DNA of 7,308 nucleotides from an uncultured Mucispirillum sp. (GCA_947177675.1 CAMWVK010000067.1:1-7308); one strand, 5' to 3'; counted from the stretch's first letter, positions 1 through 7,290 are shown. A program made the numbers and translations. The notes: a model not told the origin generated them from the letters alone.

Positions 1-32
1 CTTTTGCCATATCCTATAATTGCAGCTTTCAT
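1..32 (-). CDS. murD: UDP-N-acetylmuramoyl-L-alanine--D-glutamate ligase MurD, N-terminal fragment
   Basis: Only the first ten codons are in the window; they read MKAAIIGYGK and the gene continues past the left edge. The beta strand followed by a glycine-rich G-x-G-K turn fits the start of MurD, whose N-terminal UDP-binding domain usually opens with a strand and a GxGxSG-type loop. MurD adds D-glutamate to UDP-MurNAc-L-alanine in the cytoplasm. The start is ATG, and an AGG Shine-Dalgarno core at 40-42 lies seven bases upstream, overlapping the mraY stop codon; the gap after mraY is eight bases. The mraY-murD order is standard in dcw clusters, and this supports the call more than the ten residues do. 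Another Rossmann-like protein cannot be excluded from the sequence alone. Confidence 0.75.
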   Translation of the reverse strand, partial: MKAAIIGYGK

Positions 33-40
33 ACTTTTAC

Positions 41-1126
41 CTACCTTAATTTAAGTGTGCTGATTGCAAGTATTGCAAGTATAAATGTAATTATCCAAAA
101 TCTTATAATGATTTTTGGCTCACTCCAGCCTTTTAATTCAAAATGGTGGTGAAGTGGTGCCATTCTAAAAAGTCTTTTTCCATGTGTAATTTTAAAATAT
201 CCTACCTGTAATATTACAGACAATGCTTCTACAACAAATAATCCACCAACAATAACAAGCAGTATTTCCTGTTTTACCATACATGCAATTAAGCCTAATG
301 AACCGCCTATTGAAAGAGAGCCAACATCGCCCATAAATATAGTTGCAGGAAATGTATTAAACCATAAAAACCCAAGCCCTGCACCAAACATTGCTCCACA
401 AAATACTGCAAGCTCCCCAGTCTGCGGAATATGTGGCAGATATAAGTAGTTTGTAAATGTGTAGTTACTCATAATGTATGCAAATAAGCCGTAAACTGCA
501 AAAGCAGTAATAGCTGGCACTGTAACAAGACCATCTAAACCGTCAGTTAAATTTACGGCATTGCTGCAAGCAACTATTACAAATACAGCAAATGGCAGAT
601 ACAGCCAGCTAATATCTATTATAAAATTTTTAAAAAATGGTAAAGTTATGCTTGTTACTTTACCAGAGTTATCAAGCATTATTAATAAATAGACTATAAT
701 TGTAGATATAATAATTTCATATACAAGCTTTGTTTTGCCATGCAGCCCTTCTGGGTTTCTTTTAATAGTTTTAACATAATCATCAGCAAAACCAACTGCT
801 CCAAAACCTACAAACAATATTAAAAGCAGTATTATGTAATGGTTATTAATATCTACCCATAATAATGTAGAAAGCACAGTTGTTCCAATAATCATTATAC
901 CGCCCATAGTTGGTGTGCCTTCTTTTGCTTTATGGCGTTTTGGCTCATAACCTTTTGTGATTTGTGAGAGCTTCCACCTTTTCAGCATATCTGTTACAAT
1001 GTCGCCTATAAGCATTGTAATAATTAAGGCTGTTAATGTTGCAAACATAGTTCTGAATGTAATGTATTGAAAAACATTCAGAAATGTAAACTGTGATGAA
1101 AGTGGGTATAATAAATTATAAAGCAT
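41..1126 (-). CDS. mraY: Phospho-N-acetylmuramoyl-pentapeptide-transferase (lipid I synthase)
   Basis: MraY is an integral inner-membrane enzyme that transfers phospho-MurNAc-pentapeptide from UDP to undecaprenyl phosphate, giving lipid I and UMP. The 361-residue protein matches the usual length (about 360) and is hydrophobic throughout, consistent with the ten membrane helices of the family. Diagnostic motifs are GTPTMGG (70-76), FADDY with the paired aspartates D115 and D116, NLTDGLDGL (192-200), GFLWFNTFPA (252-261), FMGDVGS with the third essential acid D267, and the cytoplasmic histidine motif MAPLHHHFELKGW (322-334). All known catalytic residues are present. The N-terminal FNVFQYITFR-like stretch and the C-terminal TLKLR ending resemble proteobacterial MraY. 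The start is ATG, with an AGGA ribosome binding site inside the murF stop region, nine bases after murF. It acts directly downstream of MurF in the pathway. The assignment is secure. Confidence 0.98.
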   Translation of the reverse strand: MLYNLLYPLSSQFTFLNVFQYITFRTMFATLTALIITMLIGDIVTDMLKRWKLSQITKGYEPKRHKAKEGTPTMGGIMIIGTTVLSTLLWVDINNHYIILLLILFVGFGAVGFADDYVKTIKRNPEGLHGKTKLVYEIIISTIIVYLLIMLDNSGKVTSITLPFFKNFIIDISWLYLPFAVFVIVACSNAVNLTDGLDGLVTVPAITAFAVYGLFAYIMSNYTFTNYLYLPHIPQTGELAVFCGAMFGAGLGFLWFNTFPATIFMGDVGSLSIGGSLGLIACMVKQEILLVIVGGLFVVEALSVILQVGYFKITHGKRLFRMAPLHHHFELKGWSEPKIIIRFWIITFILAILAISTLKLR

Positions 1127-1135
1127 ACTCTATTC

Positions 1136-2464
1136 CTACTTCTCTTTTATTGCATTTACTACATCTTCAAATTTTTTAGCTCTTGAAGCTTTTACTATAA
1201 CTATACCGTTTTTTATTTCCTTTACCGCATTGATACAGTCATCCTTTGTTAAAAAGATTTTCCTGTTTTCTAATTCTTTTGCCTTTGCATAGCTGCTGCC
1301 TACAAGATAAAAGTTAATATCTGGATAAGAAAAAGCAAGCTGGCAAATCTCATTATAAAGTTCTTCTTCATATCCTTCTATTTCTCCCATTTCACCATAT
1401 ACTGCATATTTTGGTGTTTTAGTCATCAAATGCAGGCTTTCTGTGCTTTTTATAAATGACTCAAACCCTGCATTATAGCTGTCATCAATTAAAAATATAT
1501 CATCAATATTTTCAAAACTGCCATGACCTTTTGCTGATTTATATTTTAATAAGCCGCAGGCTGTTTTTTCTTCATCAATATTTGATAAAAGTGCTGCATA
1601 TACAGCACAAAGAGAGTTTTCTGCAATGTGCATATATGGGTGATTTACTCTAAACTCAATTTCTGTTAAGTTTGTTTTAAATGTAATATATTCCCCATGG
1701 TGCTTGTAGTCAGTCATTCTTATGCCTGAAAATGCACTTTCTCCAAAAGTCCTGAATTTAAAATCACCTTTTGGTACAAATGGTGTTAGTTTTGTAGGGA
1801 TAATAAATTCGCCGCCTTTTGTTAAACCATCACTTATAGACATTTTTTCAAATATAAGCCTTTCAAATGTTTTAAATCTGCCTATATGAGCATGTCCTAC
1901 ACTTGTAACTATTGCTGTATTTGGACGGACAATTTCAGTTAATTCTTTAATTTCCCCAAAACTATTTGAGCCAAGCTCTATTATAATGGTATCTGCTTTA
2001 TCATCTATACCACAGCCTGTAAGCATAACACCAAGCATATTATTTTTATTACCCTCTGTTGCATACACTCTTTCCTGCTCTTTGAAAATGTATTTAAGCA
2101 TTTCTTTCATACCAGTTTTACCAAAAGAGCCTGTAACAGCGATTACTCTTTTATCTGATTTATGCAGTTCATCAAATCTTATTTTTCCTAACTTCTGCAT
2201 AAAATCCAGTGTATTTTCTACTAATAATTTATTACCTTTAACATCATTATATATACTTTCATTATCCATAATAACTGCAGCAGCACCTAAATCTAATGCC
2301 TTTTGAGCATATAAGCTGCCATCTGTATTTTCCCCGCGGCATGCAAAAAATAATGAGCCAGAATGCACAAGTCTAGAATCAAGAAAAGCACCATTTACTT
2401 CTTCATCATTTATAATATCACTTTTTATACAGGTAAGTTTTTGTAGTATATCTGATACTTTCAT
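1136..2464 (-). CDS. murF: UDP-N-acetylmuramoyl-tripeptide--D-alanyl-D-alanine ligase
   Basis: MurF is the last cytoplasmic Mur ligase: it uses ATP to join D-Ala-D-Ala to UDP-MurNAc-tripeptide. The 442 residues fit the family (about 450) and its three-domain layout: an N-terminal substrate domain (about 1-105, with DSRLVHSGSLFFACRGE at 29-45), a central ATPase domain and a C-terminal Rossmann-like domain. Visible motifs are the P-loop TGSFGKTG (111-118), EGNKNNMLG (137-145), IELGSNSFGEI (162-172), TSVGHAHIGRF (187-197), the nucleotide-contacting DDSYNAGFES (327-336), YGEMGEIEGY (356-365) and VKASRAKKFE (424-433). Several differ from the textbook forms (KTT to KTG, NANP to NAGF, KGSR to KASR), but the invariant GKT and DDSYNA cores are intact, so it is probably active. 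The ATG start overlaps the murE stop by one base, with GGAG at 2472-2475. Position between murE and mraY supports MurF. Confidence 0.95.
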   Translation of the reverse strand: MKVSDILQKLTCIKSDIINDEEVNGAFLDSRLVHSGSLFFACRGENTDGSLYAQKALDLGAAAVIMDNESIYNDVKGNKLLVENTLDFMQKLGKIRFDELHKSDKRVIAVTGSFGKTGMKEMLKYIFKEQERVYATEGNKNNMLGVMLTGCGIDDKADTIIIELGSNSFGEIKELTEIVRPNTAIVTSVGHAHIGRFKTFERLIFEKMSISDGLTKGGEFIIPTKLTPFVPKGDFKFRTFGESAFSGIRMTDYKHHGEYITFKTNLTEIEFRVNHPYMHIAENSLCAVYAALLSNIDEEKTACGLLKYKSAKGHGSFENIDDIFLIDDSYNAGFESFIKSTESLHLMTKTPKYAVYGEMGEIEGYEEELYNEICQLAFSYPDINFYLVGSSYAKAKELENRKIFLTKDDCINAVKEIKNGIVIVKASRAKKFEDVVNAIKEK

Positions 2465-3912
2465 TATAATGCTCCAAGATATTTCTGAACTACCAGTCTA
2501 TCGTCAAAATGATGTTTAGTTTTGCCAATAATCTGATAGTCTTCATGTCCTTTGCCTGCAATAAATATAATATCATATTCTTTTGCAATGGATACAGCTT
2601 TTGCAATAGCTTTTTCTCTATCTGCTTCTACAAAATATTCACTGCCTGATACCACACCTTTTAAAATATCATCTATTATTTTCTGCGGATTTTCAGTTCG
2701 CGGGTTATCGCTTGTAATAATAGTAATATCTGAAAGTTCAGTAGAAGCTTTAGCCATTCTAGGACGCTTTGTTACATCTCTATCGCCACCTGCTCCAAAC
2801 ACAGTGATTATTCTGCCCTTTGCTACCTGCCTTAATGATGATACAGCATTAACAAGTGCATCATCAGTATGAGCATAGTCTACAAATGCAGTAATATTTT
2901 TATTACTGAATTTTTCAAGCCTGCCCGGCACATTTTTAAGTTTTTTTATACCTTTTACTATATTTTCTAAACTTATTCCTAATGAATAAGCTGCACCTAT
3001 TACACCTAAAATATTTTCTAAGTTATATTCACCTATAAGCATAGAATGGATATTTATTGTTTTACCAAATACAGATACTTCCGCATCTATTCCATACATT
3101 GTTGATGTATATTTTATTGGGAAAATATCTGCATCATTATCAAAAGCATTAAAGGTAATTAAGTTTTTTTTTATTCTACCTGCTAATTTTTTACCATATT
3201 CACAACCTGTATTTACAACTCTGTGTTTGCTGTAAGTATCAGTAAAAAGCATTGCTTTTGCATTAAAATAGTTTTCCATATTTTTATGAAAATCTAAATG
3301 GTCGCCTGTTAAGTTAGTAAATACTGCTGTTTCAAAAAAAGCACCATTTATACGACCTTGAGCAAGTGCATGGCTTGATACTTCCATAGTTAATGCTGTG
3401 CAGCCAGTTTCTAATCCACGGGCAAGGCTTGAATATACAAGTTCAGGGGACGGTGTAGTATTATCTATCTCTACAAATTCATCACCTATCATCATTCCTG
3501 TTGTGCCTATTCTGCATGTTTTCATACCTGCTTCATGGAAAATACTTTCCATAATATATGTGGAAGTAGTTTTGCCATTTGTTCCAGTTACTGCCATAGA
3601 GCGATATTTTTTCATAGGCTCTCCATAAAAAGCAGATACTGCAACAGGTAAAAGCTGCCTGCCGTTTTTTATAACTGCATGTGCTGTATTATCTCCTAAA
3701 TCTTTTTCGCAGATAATAAATTCTGCCATATCGCTTTTATATATATTTTCTGCATCTTTATTAGAGTCATAACTTTCTCCTTTATATGCAAAAAACACTG
3801 TGCCTTTTGGATTTCTAGAATCCTGAGCAATATTTTTAACTTCTATATTTTCTTTACCGCAGTAGTTCACTTTTACTGGGCTTAATTTTTCTACCAGCTC
3901 TTTAATTTGCAT
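2464..3912 (-). CDS. murE: UDP-N-acetylmuramoyl-L-alanyl-D-glutamate--2,6-diaminopimelate ligase
   Basis: MurE adds the third stem-peptide residue to UDP-MurNAc-L-Ala-D-Glu using ATP, in the cytoplasm. The protein is 482 residues (family about 480-500). In order: DSRNPKGTVFFAYKG (31-45) in the N-terminal UDP-binding domain; the P-loop TGTNGKTT (109-116); TTPSPEL (152-158); EVSSHAL (177-183); FTNLTGDHLDFH (198-209), followed by K219 in FNAKAMLF, the expected carbamylated lysine; PGRLE (329-333); DYAHTDDAL (345-353); FGAGGDRDVTKRP (372-384); SDNPRTENP (401-409); and AGKGHEDYQ (452-460). The DNPR motif is the known marker for meso-diaminopimelate rather than lysine, so a DAP-type peptidoglycan is inferred. 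The ATG start overlaps the ftsI end by 11 bases, with AGAGGT at 3921-3926 eight bases upstream. A nine-A run lies at codons 247-250. Confidence 0.98.
   Translation of the reverse strand: MQIKELVEKLSPVKVNYCGKENIEVKNIAQDSRNPKGTVFFAYKGESYDSNKDAENIYKSDMAEFIICEKDLGDNTAHAVIKNGRQLLPVAVSAFYGEPMKKYRSMAVTGTNGKTTSTYIMESIFHEAGMKTCRIGTTGMMIGDEFVEIDNTTPSPELVYSSLARGLETGCTALTMEVSSHALAQGRINGAFFETAVFTNLTGDHLDFHKNMENYFNAKAMLFTDTYSKHRVVNTGCEYGKKLAGRIKKNLITFNAFDNDADIFPIKYTSTMYGIDAEVSVFGKTINIHSMLIGEYNLENILGVIGAAYSLGISLENIVKGIKKLKNVPGRLEKFSNKNITAFVDYAHTDDALVNAVSSLRQVAKGRIITVFGAGGDRDVTKRPRMAKASTELSDITIITSDNPRTENPQKIIDDILKGVVSGSEYFVEADREKAIAKAVSIAKEYDIIFIAGKGHEDYQIIGKTKHHFDDRLVVQKYLGAL
2472..2475 (-). promoter_or_regulatory. 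Ribosome binding site of murF
   Basis: GGAG lies seven bases before the murF ATG, within the last codons of murE. Stop and start share one base (TAATG), the same arrangement as at rsmH-ftsL. Confidence 0.65.
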
Positions 3913-5593
3913 TAGCTGCTACCTCTATTTCTGGTTCAAAATAATGTTTTTCAGTAGATATAAATTCTGCAATCTGTCTGAAAATATTTGCAGCAGTTGA
4001 ACCTCCATATATTGAGCTTTTAGGTGATTCATATACTACTATCATAGCTACTTTTGGGTTTTCTGCTGGGAAAACTCCTGCAAAACTTGCAGAATAGTTT
4101 TGAGTAGAATATGCACCTGCTTTATTATCATAAACCCTTGCTGTTCCTGTTTTACCAGCTATCCTTGTAATTAGAGTTTTAGCTTTCTGCCCTGTGCCAT
4201 CTTCAACAGTTTTCTGCATTAAATCAAGCATATAGCTTGCAGTTTCTTTTGATAAAACTTGGGCTTCCACATGCTCTGGTATCGCTATCTCATTACCTTT
4301 AACTATTTTAGAGATGATTTTAGGGTTTACCATTATACCGCTGTTTGCAATAGCTCCATAAAAACGAACAACCTGTAATGGAGTAACAAGCACTTCATAA
4401 CCTATAGCCATAGAAGTAAGGCTTGTTTTAGACCAGGCAGATACTGGCTTAACTACACCTGCCTCCTCACTTGCTCCATATATTCCAGTTTTATCTCCAA
4501 AACCTGATTTTATTAAAAAGTCATAAAAACCCTGCTTATTATTATTTTCATTTCTAATAATCTGAGTCATACCAATATTACTTGAATGAGTAAAAACTTC
4601 ATCTACAGTTAATGTGCCATAATATTTTGTATCAGAATAAGTATATTTCCCTATAGTAATTTTTTTACTTGTGTCTATAAGTCTGTTTCTATCAAGTTTA
4701 TCATTATTATGCAAATAGCTGAATGCTACAGTTTTAAAAATAGAGCCTGGCTCAAAAACATAGTTAAAGCTGTGGTTGCTCCAGTATGCACTTGGATATT
4801 TCCAGTATGTATGTGGGTTAAAGCTGTTTACATTAGCTGCAAGCAGTATTTCCCCAGTTTTTATATCCATTGCTACAACAGAGCCATTTTTTGCACCAAA
4901 AGTTTTTGCACCCTCTCTTAATATATATTCAGCTCCAGCCTGTATTCTTGATGATAAAGTTAAATATACCTGTGTATCAGGACGAGCAAGCTCACCTTTA
5001 TCTTCAAAAAGAATAACTTTTCTTCTGGAATCTTTTATACTTGTAATATTTACTTTTCTTCCTTCTAACTTGCTGTTTAAAAAGTATTCTACACCACTTC
5101 TGCCTATATTATCTGAACCGGTAAAGCCCACAATATTTGCCATTAATGAGCCTTGTGGATAAAATCTTGCATCTTCAACAAAATATTCAAGACCTTGAAT
5201 TTTACCAGCAAGCTTTTCTGCTTTTCCTAAATCAATCTGCCTTGCTATCCATGTAAATGAATCAGTTTCTTTTAAAGCTTTTTTAGTTTTCTGACTTACT
5301 TTTATGCCATTTTCTTCTAGTGCCTTAAAAAAATCATATTTATTTGGTATATTTCTTCTGTATGCATAAAGAGAGCCTGCACTTTTATTCCTTGCTAAAA
5401 GCCTGCCATCATTGTCATAAATATATCCTCTGTTAGTAAGTACAGATAATCTTGGGTCACTCTGCACTTCCACCATTTTTTCATATTTATCACCCTGTAT
5501 TATTTGCAGGTAAAAAAGCTTAATAAATACAATGCCAAATATAACAAATGAAAATATGCTGAAAAGCTTAAATATTGTGCTACTTTTGAACAT
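3902..5593 (-). CDS. ftsI: Septal peptidoglycan transpeptidase FtsI (class B penicillin-binding protein, PBP3-like)
   Basis: FtsI crosslinks septal peptidoglycan in the periplasm as partner of FtsW and the FtsQLB complex. From the chosen ATG it has 563 residues (E. coli FtsI has 588). A short cytoplasmic tail is followed by one membrane anchor (about 8-32), then the class B pedestal domain beginning at RGYIYDNDGRLLA (55-67) and including the SRRKVILFED stretch (about 189-198). The transpeptidase domain shows all three active-site motifs: SIFK with nucleophile S284 and K287 inside EPGSIFK, SSN (337-339) and KTGTA (481-485). There are no PASTA repeats, unlike many Firmicute PBP2B or SpoVD proteins. 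An in-frame GTG at 5608 would add five residues, but it lies within the AGGTGG Shine-Dalgarno that suits the ATG at 5593, so I prefer the ATG. It overlaps ftsL by 14 bases. Neighbouring ftsL and murE support FtsI over the elongation enzyme PBP2 (MrdA). Confidence 0.94.
   Translation of the reverse strand: MFKSSTIFKLFSIFSFVIFGIVFIKLFYLQIIQGDKYEKMVEVQSDPRLSVLTNRGYIYDNDGRLLARNKSAGSLYAYRRNIPNKYDFFKALEENGIKVSQKTKKALKETDSFTWIARQIDLGKAEKLAGKIQGLEYFVEDARFYPQGSLMANIVGFTGSDNIGRSGVEYFLNSKLEGRKVNITSIKDSRRKVILFEDKGELARPDTQVYLTLSSRIQAGAEYILREGAKTFGAKNGSVVAMDIKTGEILLAANVNSFNPHTYWKYPSAYWSNHSFNYVFEPGSIFKTVAFSYLHNNDKLDRNRLIDTSKKITIGKYTYSDTKYYGTLTVDEVFTHSSNIGMTQIIRNENNNKQGFYDFLIKSGFGDKTGIYGASEEAGVVKPVSAWSKTSLTSMAIGYEVLVTPLQVVRFYGAIANSGIMVNPKIISKIVKGNEIAIPEHVEAQVLSKETASYMLDLMQKTVEDGTGQKAKTLITRIAGKTGTARVYDNKAGAYSTQNYSASFAGVFPAENPKVAMIVVYESPKSSIYGGSTAANIFRQIAEFISTEKHYFEPEIEVAANAN
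3921..3926 (-). promoter_or_regulatory. Ribosome binding site of murE
   Basis: AGAGGT lies eight bases before the murE ATG, within the last codons of ftsI, whose stop lies 11 bases inside murE. The overlap points to coupled translation. Confidence 0.65.
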
Positions 5594-5882
5594 AATAAAT
5601 TTTACCACCTACTGGAAAAATGAAACCCATATCTTCTGCTTTGTTAAAAAGCACTTCCCATCTTAATGCATCAGAATATTTTTGAGATACAGCTTCATAC
5701 TGTAATGCTTTTTTGTCAAGCTCGCCTGCAAGTTCTGATATTTTATAGCCTTCATTTATACAATTCTGACGAAATATCATAAGTATTGCCATACAAAATA
5801 CAAAAATTAATGTGCTAATAACCATAACAGGGGCCAGAGATATACCTATGCCTGCTACTCTCTCTTGACTTATTACTCTCAT
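5580..5882 (-). CDS. ftsL: Cell division protein FtsL
   Basis: This is a 100-residue bitopic membrane protein: a short cytoplasmic N-terminus, one membrane segment (about 15-37), then a periplasmic region of about 60 residues with polar, probably coiled-coil character (about 44-78). It ends in AEDMGFIFPVGGKIYYVQ (82-99), which resembles the A-x-x-(M/L)-G-(L/F)-x-x-P-x-x-G-x-(I/V) ending common in FtsL-type proteins. FtsL forms the FtsQLB complex with FtsB and FtsQ and activates septal synthesis by FtsW-FtsI. Sequence conservation in this family is very low, so the call rests on size, topology, the C-terminal motif and position between rsmH and ftsI, the usual ftsL slot. The ATG overlaps the rsmH stop by one base (TAATG), with AGGAG at 5893-5897 ten bases upstream. 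A related FtsB/DivIC-like protein is the main alternative. Confidence 0.85.
   Translation of the reverse strand: MRVISQERVAGIGISLAPVMVISTLIFVFCMAILMIFRQNCINEGYKISELAGELDKKALQYEAVSQKYSDALRWEVLFNKAEDMGFIFPVGGKIYYVQK
5603..5608 (-). promoter_or_regulatory. Ribosome binding site that decides the ftsI start
   Basis: Within the end of ftsL, GTAGGTGGTAAA carries an AGGTGG-type Shine-Dalgarno around these positions, about ten bases before the ATG at 5591-5593. The rival GTG start (5606-5608) is part of this same motif, so it would lose this site. This favours the ATG. Confidence 0.6.
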
Positions 5883-6805
5883 TATATTCGCTCTCCTACC
5901 CTTAATTTTGCACTGCGGGAAAGAGGGTTCTGTGTTACCTCTTTTTCACTTGGCACAATGGGTTTTCTAGTTATTACTTTCATTTCTGGCTCTTTGCCAC
6001 ATACACATACAGGAAAATTATCTGGACATATACATGGTGCTGCATAGTGATTAAGCCATTCTTTTACTATTCTGTCTTCTAATGAATGGAATGAAATAGC
6101 TGCAAACCGTCCATTAGGTTTCAGAAGACAAGATACCTTACTCATTAATGTTTCTACTGCATCAAGCTCTCCATTTACAAAAATACGAAAAGCCTGAAAA
6201 GTTTTTGTTGCAGGGTTTATACCTTTTCTATGAAACTTTTTAGGTATTGCCCCCTTTACAACTTCTGCAAAATCCAATGTTGTAGTAAATGGTTTTACTG
6301 CACGCCTTTTCACAATGGATGAAGCTATCTGCCGTGAAAACCTTTCTTCCCCATATTTAAAAATAATAGTAGAAAGATTACTTTCAGAATAAGTATTTAT
6401 TATTTCACTTACAGGCTCTCCACATGTAGTATCCATACGCATATCAATAGGACCATCTTTTCTAAAAGAAAAGCCACGACCAGCTTCCTGCAGCTGAAAA
6501 GATGATACCCCAAAGTCTGCATATATCCCATCTACTTTTTCAATATTTCTGCTTAAAAGAGCAGTGTCTATATCTGCAAAATTGCTGTGCATTACGACTA
6601 CTCTTTTATCTTCTGCAAACTTATCCTGAAGTCTTGCAACAGCATCTATATCCCTGTCAAAAATAATAAGCCTGCCATTTTCACTAAGTCTTTCAAGCAG
6701 CAGACTGGCATGACCTCCACCACCGCCAGTGCAGTCAACGAATATACCATCAGCAGAAACATTTAAATTATCAATTAATTCATAATATAAAACGGAGATA
6801 TGCAC
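5882..6805 (-). CDS. rsmH: 16S rRNA (cytosine(1402)-N(4))-methyltransferase RsmH (MraW)
   Basis: RsmH uses S-adenosylmethionine to N4-methylate C1402 of 16S rRNA in the small-subunit decoding centre. The 307-residue length is typical (about 310). The start HISVLYYELID matches the family's H-x-x-VL-x-E opening. The SAM-binding part follows: VDCTGGGGGHA (23-33), FDRDIDA (49-55) and ADFGVSSFQL (96-105). Next come GFSFRKDGPIDMRMD (111-125), KYGEERFSRQIA (150-161), the NPATKTFQAFRIFVN block (197-211), SFHSLEDRIVK (238-248) and the cysteine-rich CICPDNFPVCVCG (258-270), followed by KPIVPSEKEVTQNPLSRSAKLR near the end. The first residue of the usual HPA motif is Asn (N197). The start codon is GTG; GGAG at 6814-6817 lies eight bases upstream, inside the mraZ end, and the gap to mraZ is five bases. 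Placement directly after mraZ is standard. Confidence 0.98.
   Translation of the reverse strand: MHISVLYYELIDNLNVSADGIFVDCTGGGGGHASLLLERLSENGRLIIFDRDIDAVARLQDKFAEDKRVVVMHSNFADIDTALLSRNIEKVDGIYADFGVSSFQLQEAGRGFSFRKDGPIDMRMDTTCGEPVSEIINTYSESNLSTIIFKYGEERFSRQIASSIVKRRAVKPFTTTLDFAEVVKGAIPKKFHRKGINPATKTFQAFRIFVNGELDAVETLMSKVSCLLKPNGRFAAISFHSLEDRIVKEWLNHYAAPCICPDNFPVCVCGKEPEMKVITRKPIVPSEKEVTQNPLSRSAKLRVGERI
5893..5897 (-). promoter_or_regulatory. Ribosome binding site of ftsL
   Basis: AGGAG lies ten bases before the ftsL ATG, inside the last codons of rsmH. The start and stop codons share one base (TAATG), an arrangement that allows terminating ribosomes to reinitiate. Confidence 0.7.
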
Positions 6806-6810
6806 TTATA

Positions 6811-7272
6811 TTACTCCGAAACAATCATATCCATAAAGCCTGCTAAAACAGCAGCATTATTTTCCAAAGCCAAATCAAAAGAAGCACTTTCTTTTTCCCA
6901 TTTTTCTTTGTTCCAAAGCTCTATCACATCATAAGCTCCAATAACATAACATTCTTCTTTTAAATCAGCACTCTGCCTGATTTGTGCAGGAATATTCATT
7001 CTGCCTGAGCTGTTTATTTCTACAGCAAAGGCTGATGAACTTAATTGTCTAAATATTTTATATGCTGCAGCATCTTTTTTTGCTGCTTCATGCATATTTC
7101 TCATATTCATATCATAAACGGATTTTGGGTATATTTTCACTATCCCGCTAACAGTGTATGCCATTAACGCATCATTTCCAAAGCTTGCACGAAGTTCTTC
7201 ACGCATTTTTGCAGGAAGGCTTAATCTGCCAGCATCATCAAATTTGTTCAGATAGTTACCTGAAAATCCCAC
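6811..7272 (-). CDS. mraZ: Transcriptional regulator MraZ
   Basis: MraZ is an AbrB-like DNA-binding protein that forms rings and, in E. coli and other bacteria studied, regulates its own dcw operon. The 153-residue protein (family about 140-155) has two tandem SpoVT-AbrB-type repeats: DDAGRLSLPAKMRE (12-25) and NSSGRMNIPAQIRQ (87-100). The second has Asn87 where Asp is usual in the DxxGR motif; both GR-x-x-x-P cores are intact. GAYDVIELWNKEKW (112-125) matches the usual G-x-x-x-x-x-E-(I/L)-W segment. The start is GTG: an in-frame TAG sits immediately upstream at 7273-7275, so the frame cannot be extended, and the next in-frame ATG (residue 23) would cut off the first repeat. AAGAGGG at 7277-7283 supplies the ribosome binding site. 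It is first in the visible operon, the normal place for mraZ. Confidence 0.97.
   Translation of the reverse strand: MGFSGNYLNKFDDAGRLSLPAKMREELRASFGNDALMAYTVSGIVKIYPKSVYDMNMRNMHEAAKKDAAAYKIFRQLSSSAFAVEINSSGRMNIPAQIRQSADLKEECYVIGAYDVIELWNKEKWEKESASFDLALENNAAVLAGFMDMIVSE
6814..6817 (-). promoter_or_regulatory. Ribosome binding site of rsmH
   Basis: GGAG on the minus strand lies eight bases before the rsmH GTG and within the last coding bases of mraZ, directly before the mraZ TAA. It supports the GTG start and suggests coupling of rsmH to mraZ translation. Confidence 0.7.
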
Positions 7273-7276
7273 CTAA

Positions 7277-7283
7277 CCCTCTT
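7277..7283 (-). promoter_or_regulatory. Ribosome binding site of mraZ
   Basis: AAGAGGG on the minus strand lies four bases before the GTG start codon of mraZ. It fixes this GTG as the start, because a stop codon lies between it and any upstream start in the same frame. Confidence 0.7.
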
Positions 7284-7290
7284 AATACAT

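Noticed and set aside
1456..2306. Plus-strand open frames at 1456-1653 and 1986-2306 opposite murF
   Set aside because: They lie wholly antisense to a well-supported murF. Their translations show no recognisable motif and look like the hydrophobic, serine-rich reverse reading of AT-rich coding DNA.
2552..3628. Plus-strand open frames at 2552-2872 and 3398-3628 opposite murE
   Set aside because: Both are antisense to conserved murE motifs and have no family resemblance; they are shadow frames.
4709..5162. Two overlapping plus-strand open frames opposite ftsI
   Set aside because: They overlap each other in different frames and are antisense to the ftsI transpeptidase domain, with no independent coding evidence.
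5978..6035. Cysteine cluster in RsmH as a possible novel metal-binding insertion
   Set aside because: The C-x-C-P...P-x-C-x-C-G pattern is, as I recall, a common part of the RsmH family, so it is not an insertion.
5865..6047. Plus-strand open frame across the rsmH-ftsL junction
   Set aside because: It is 60 residues, antisense to the cysteine-rich end of rsmH, with no motif support.
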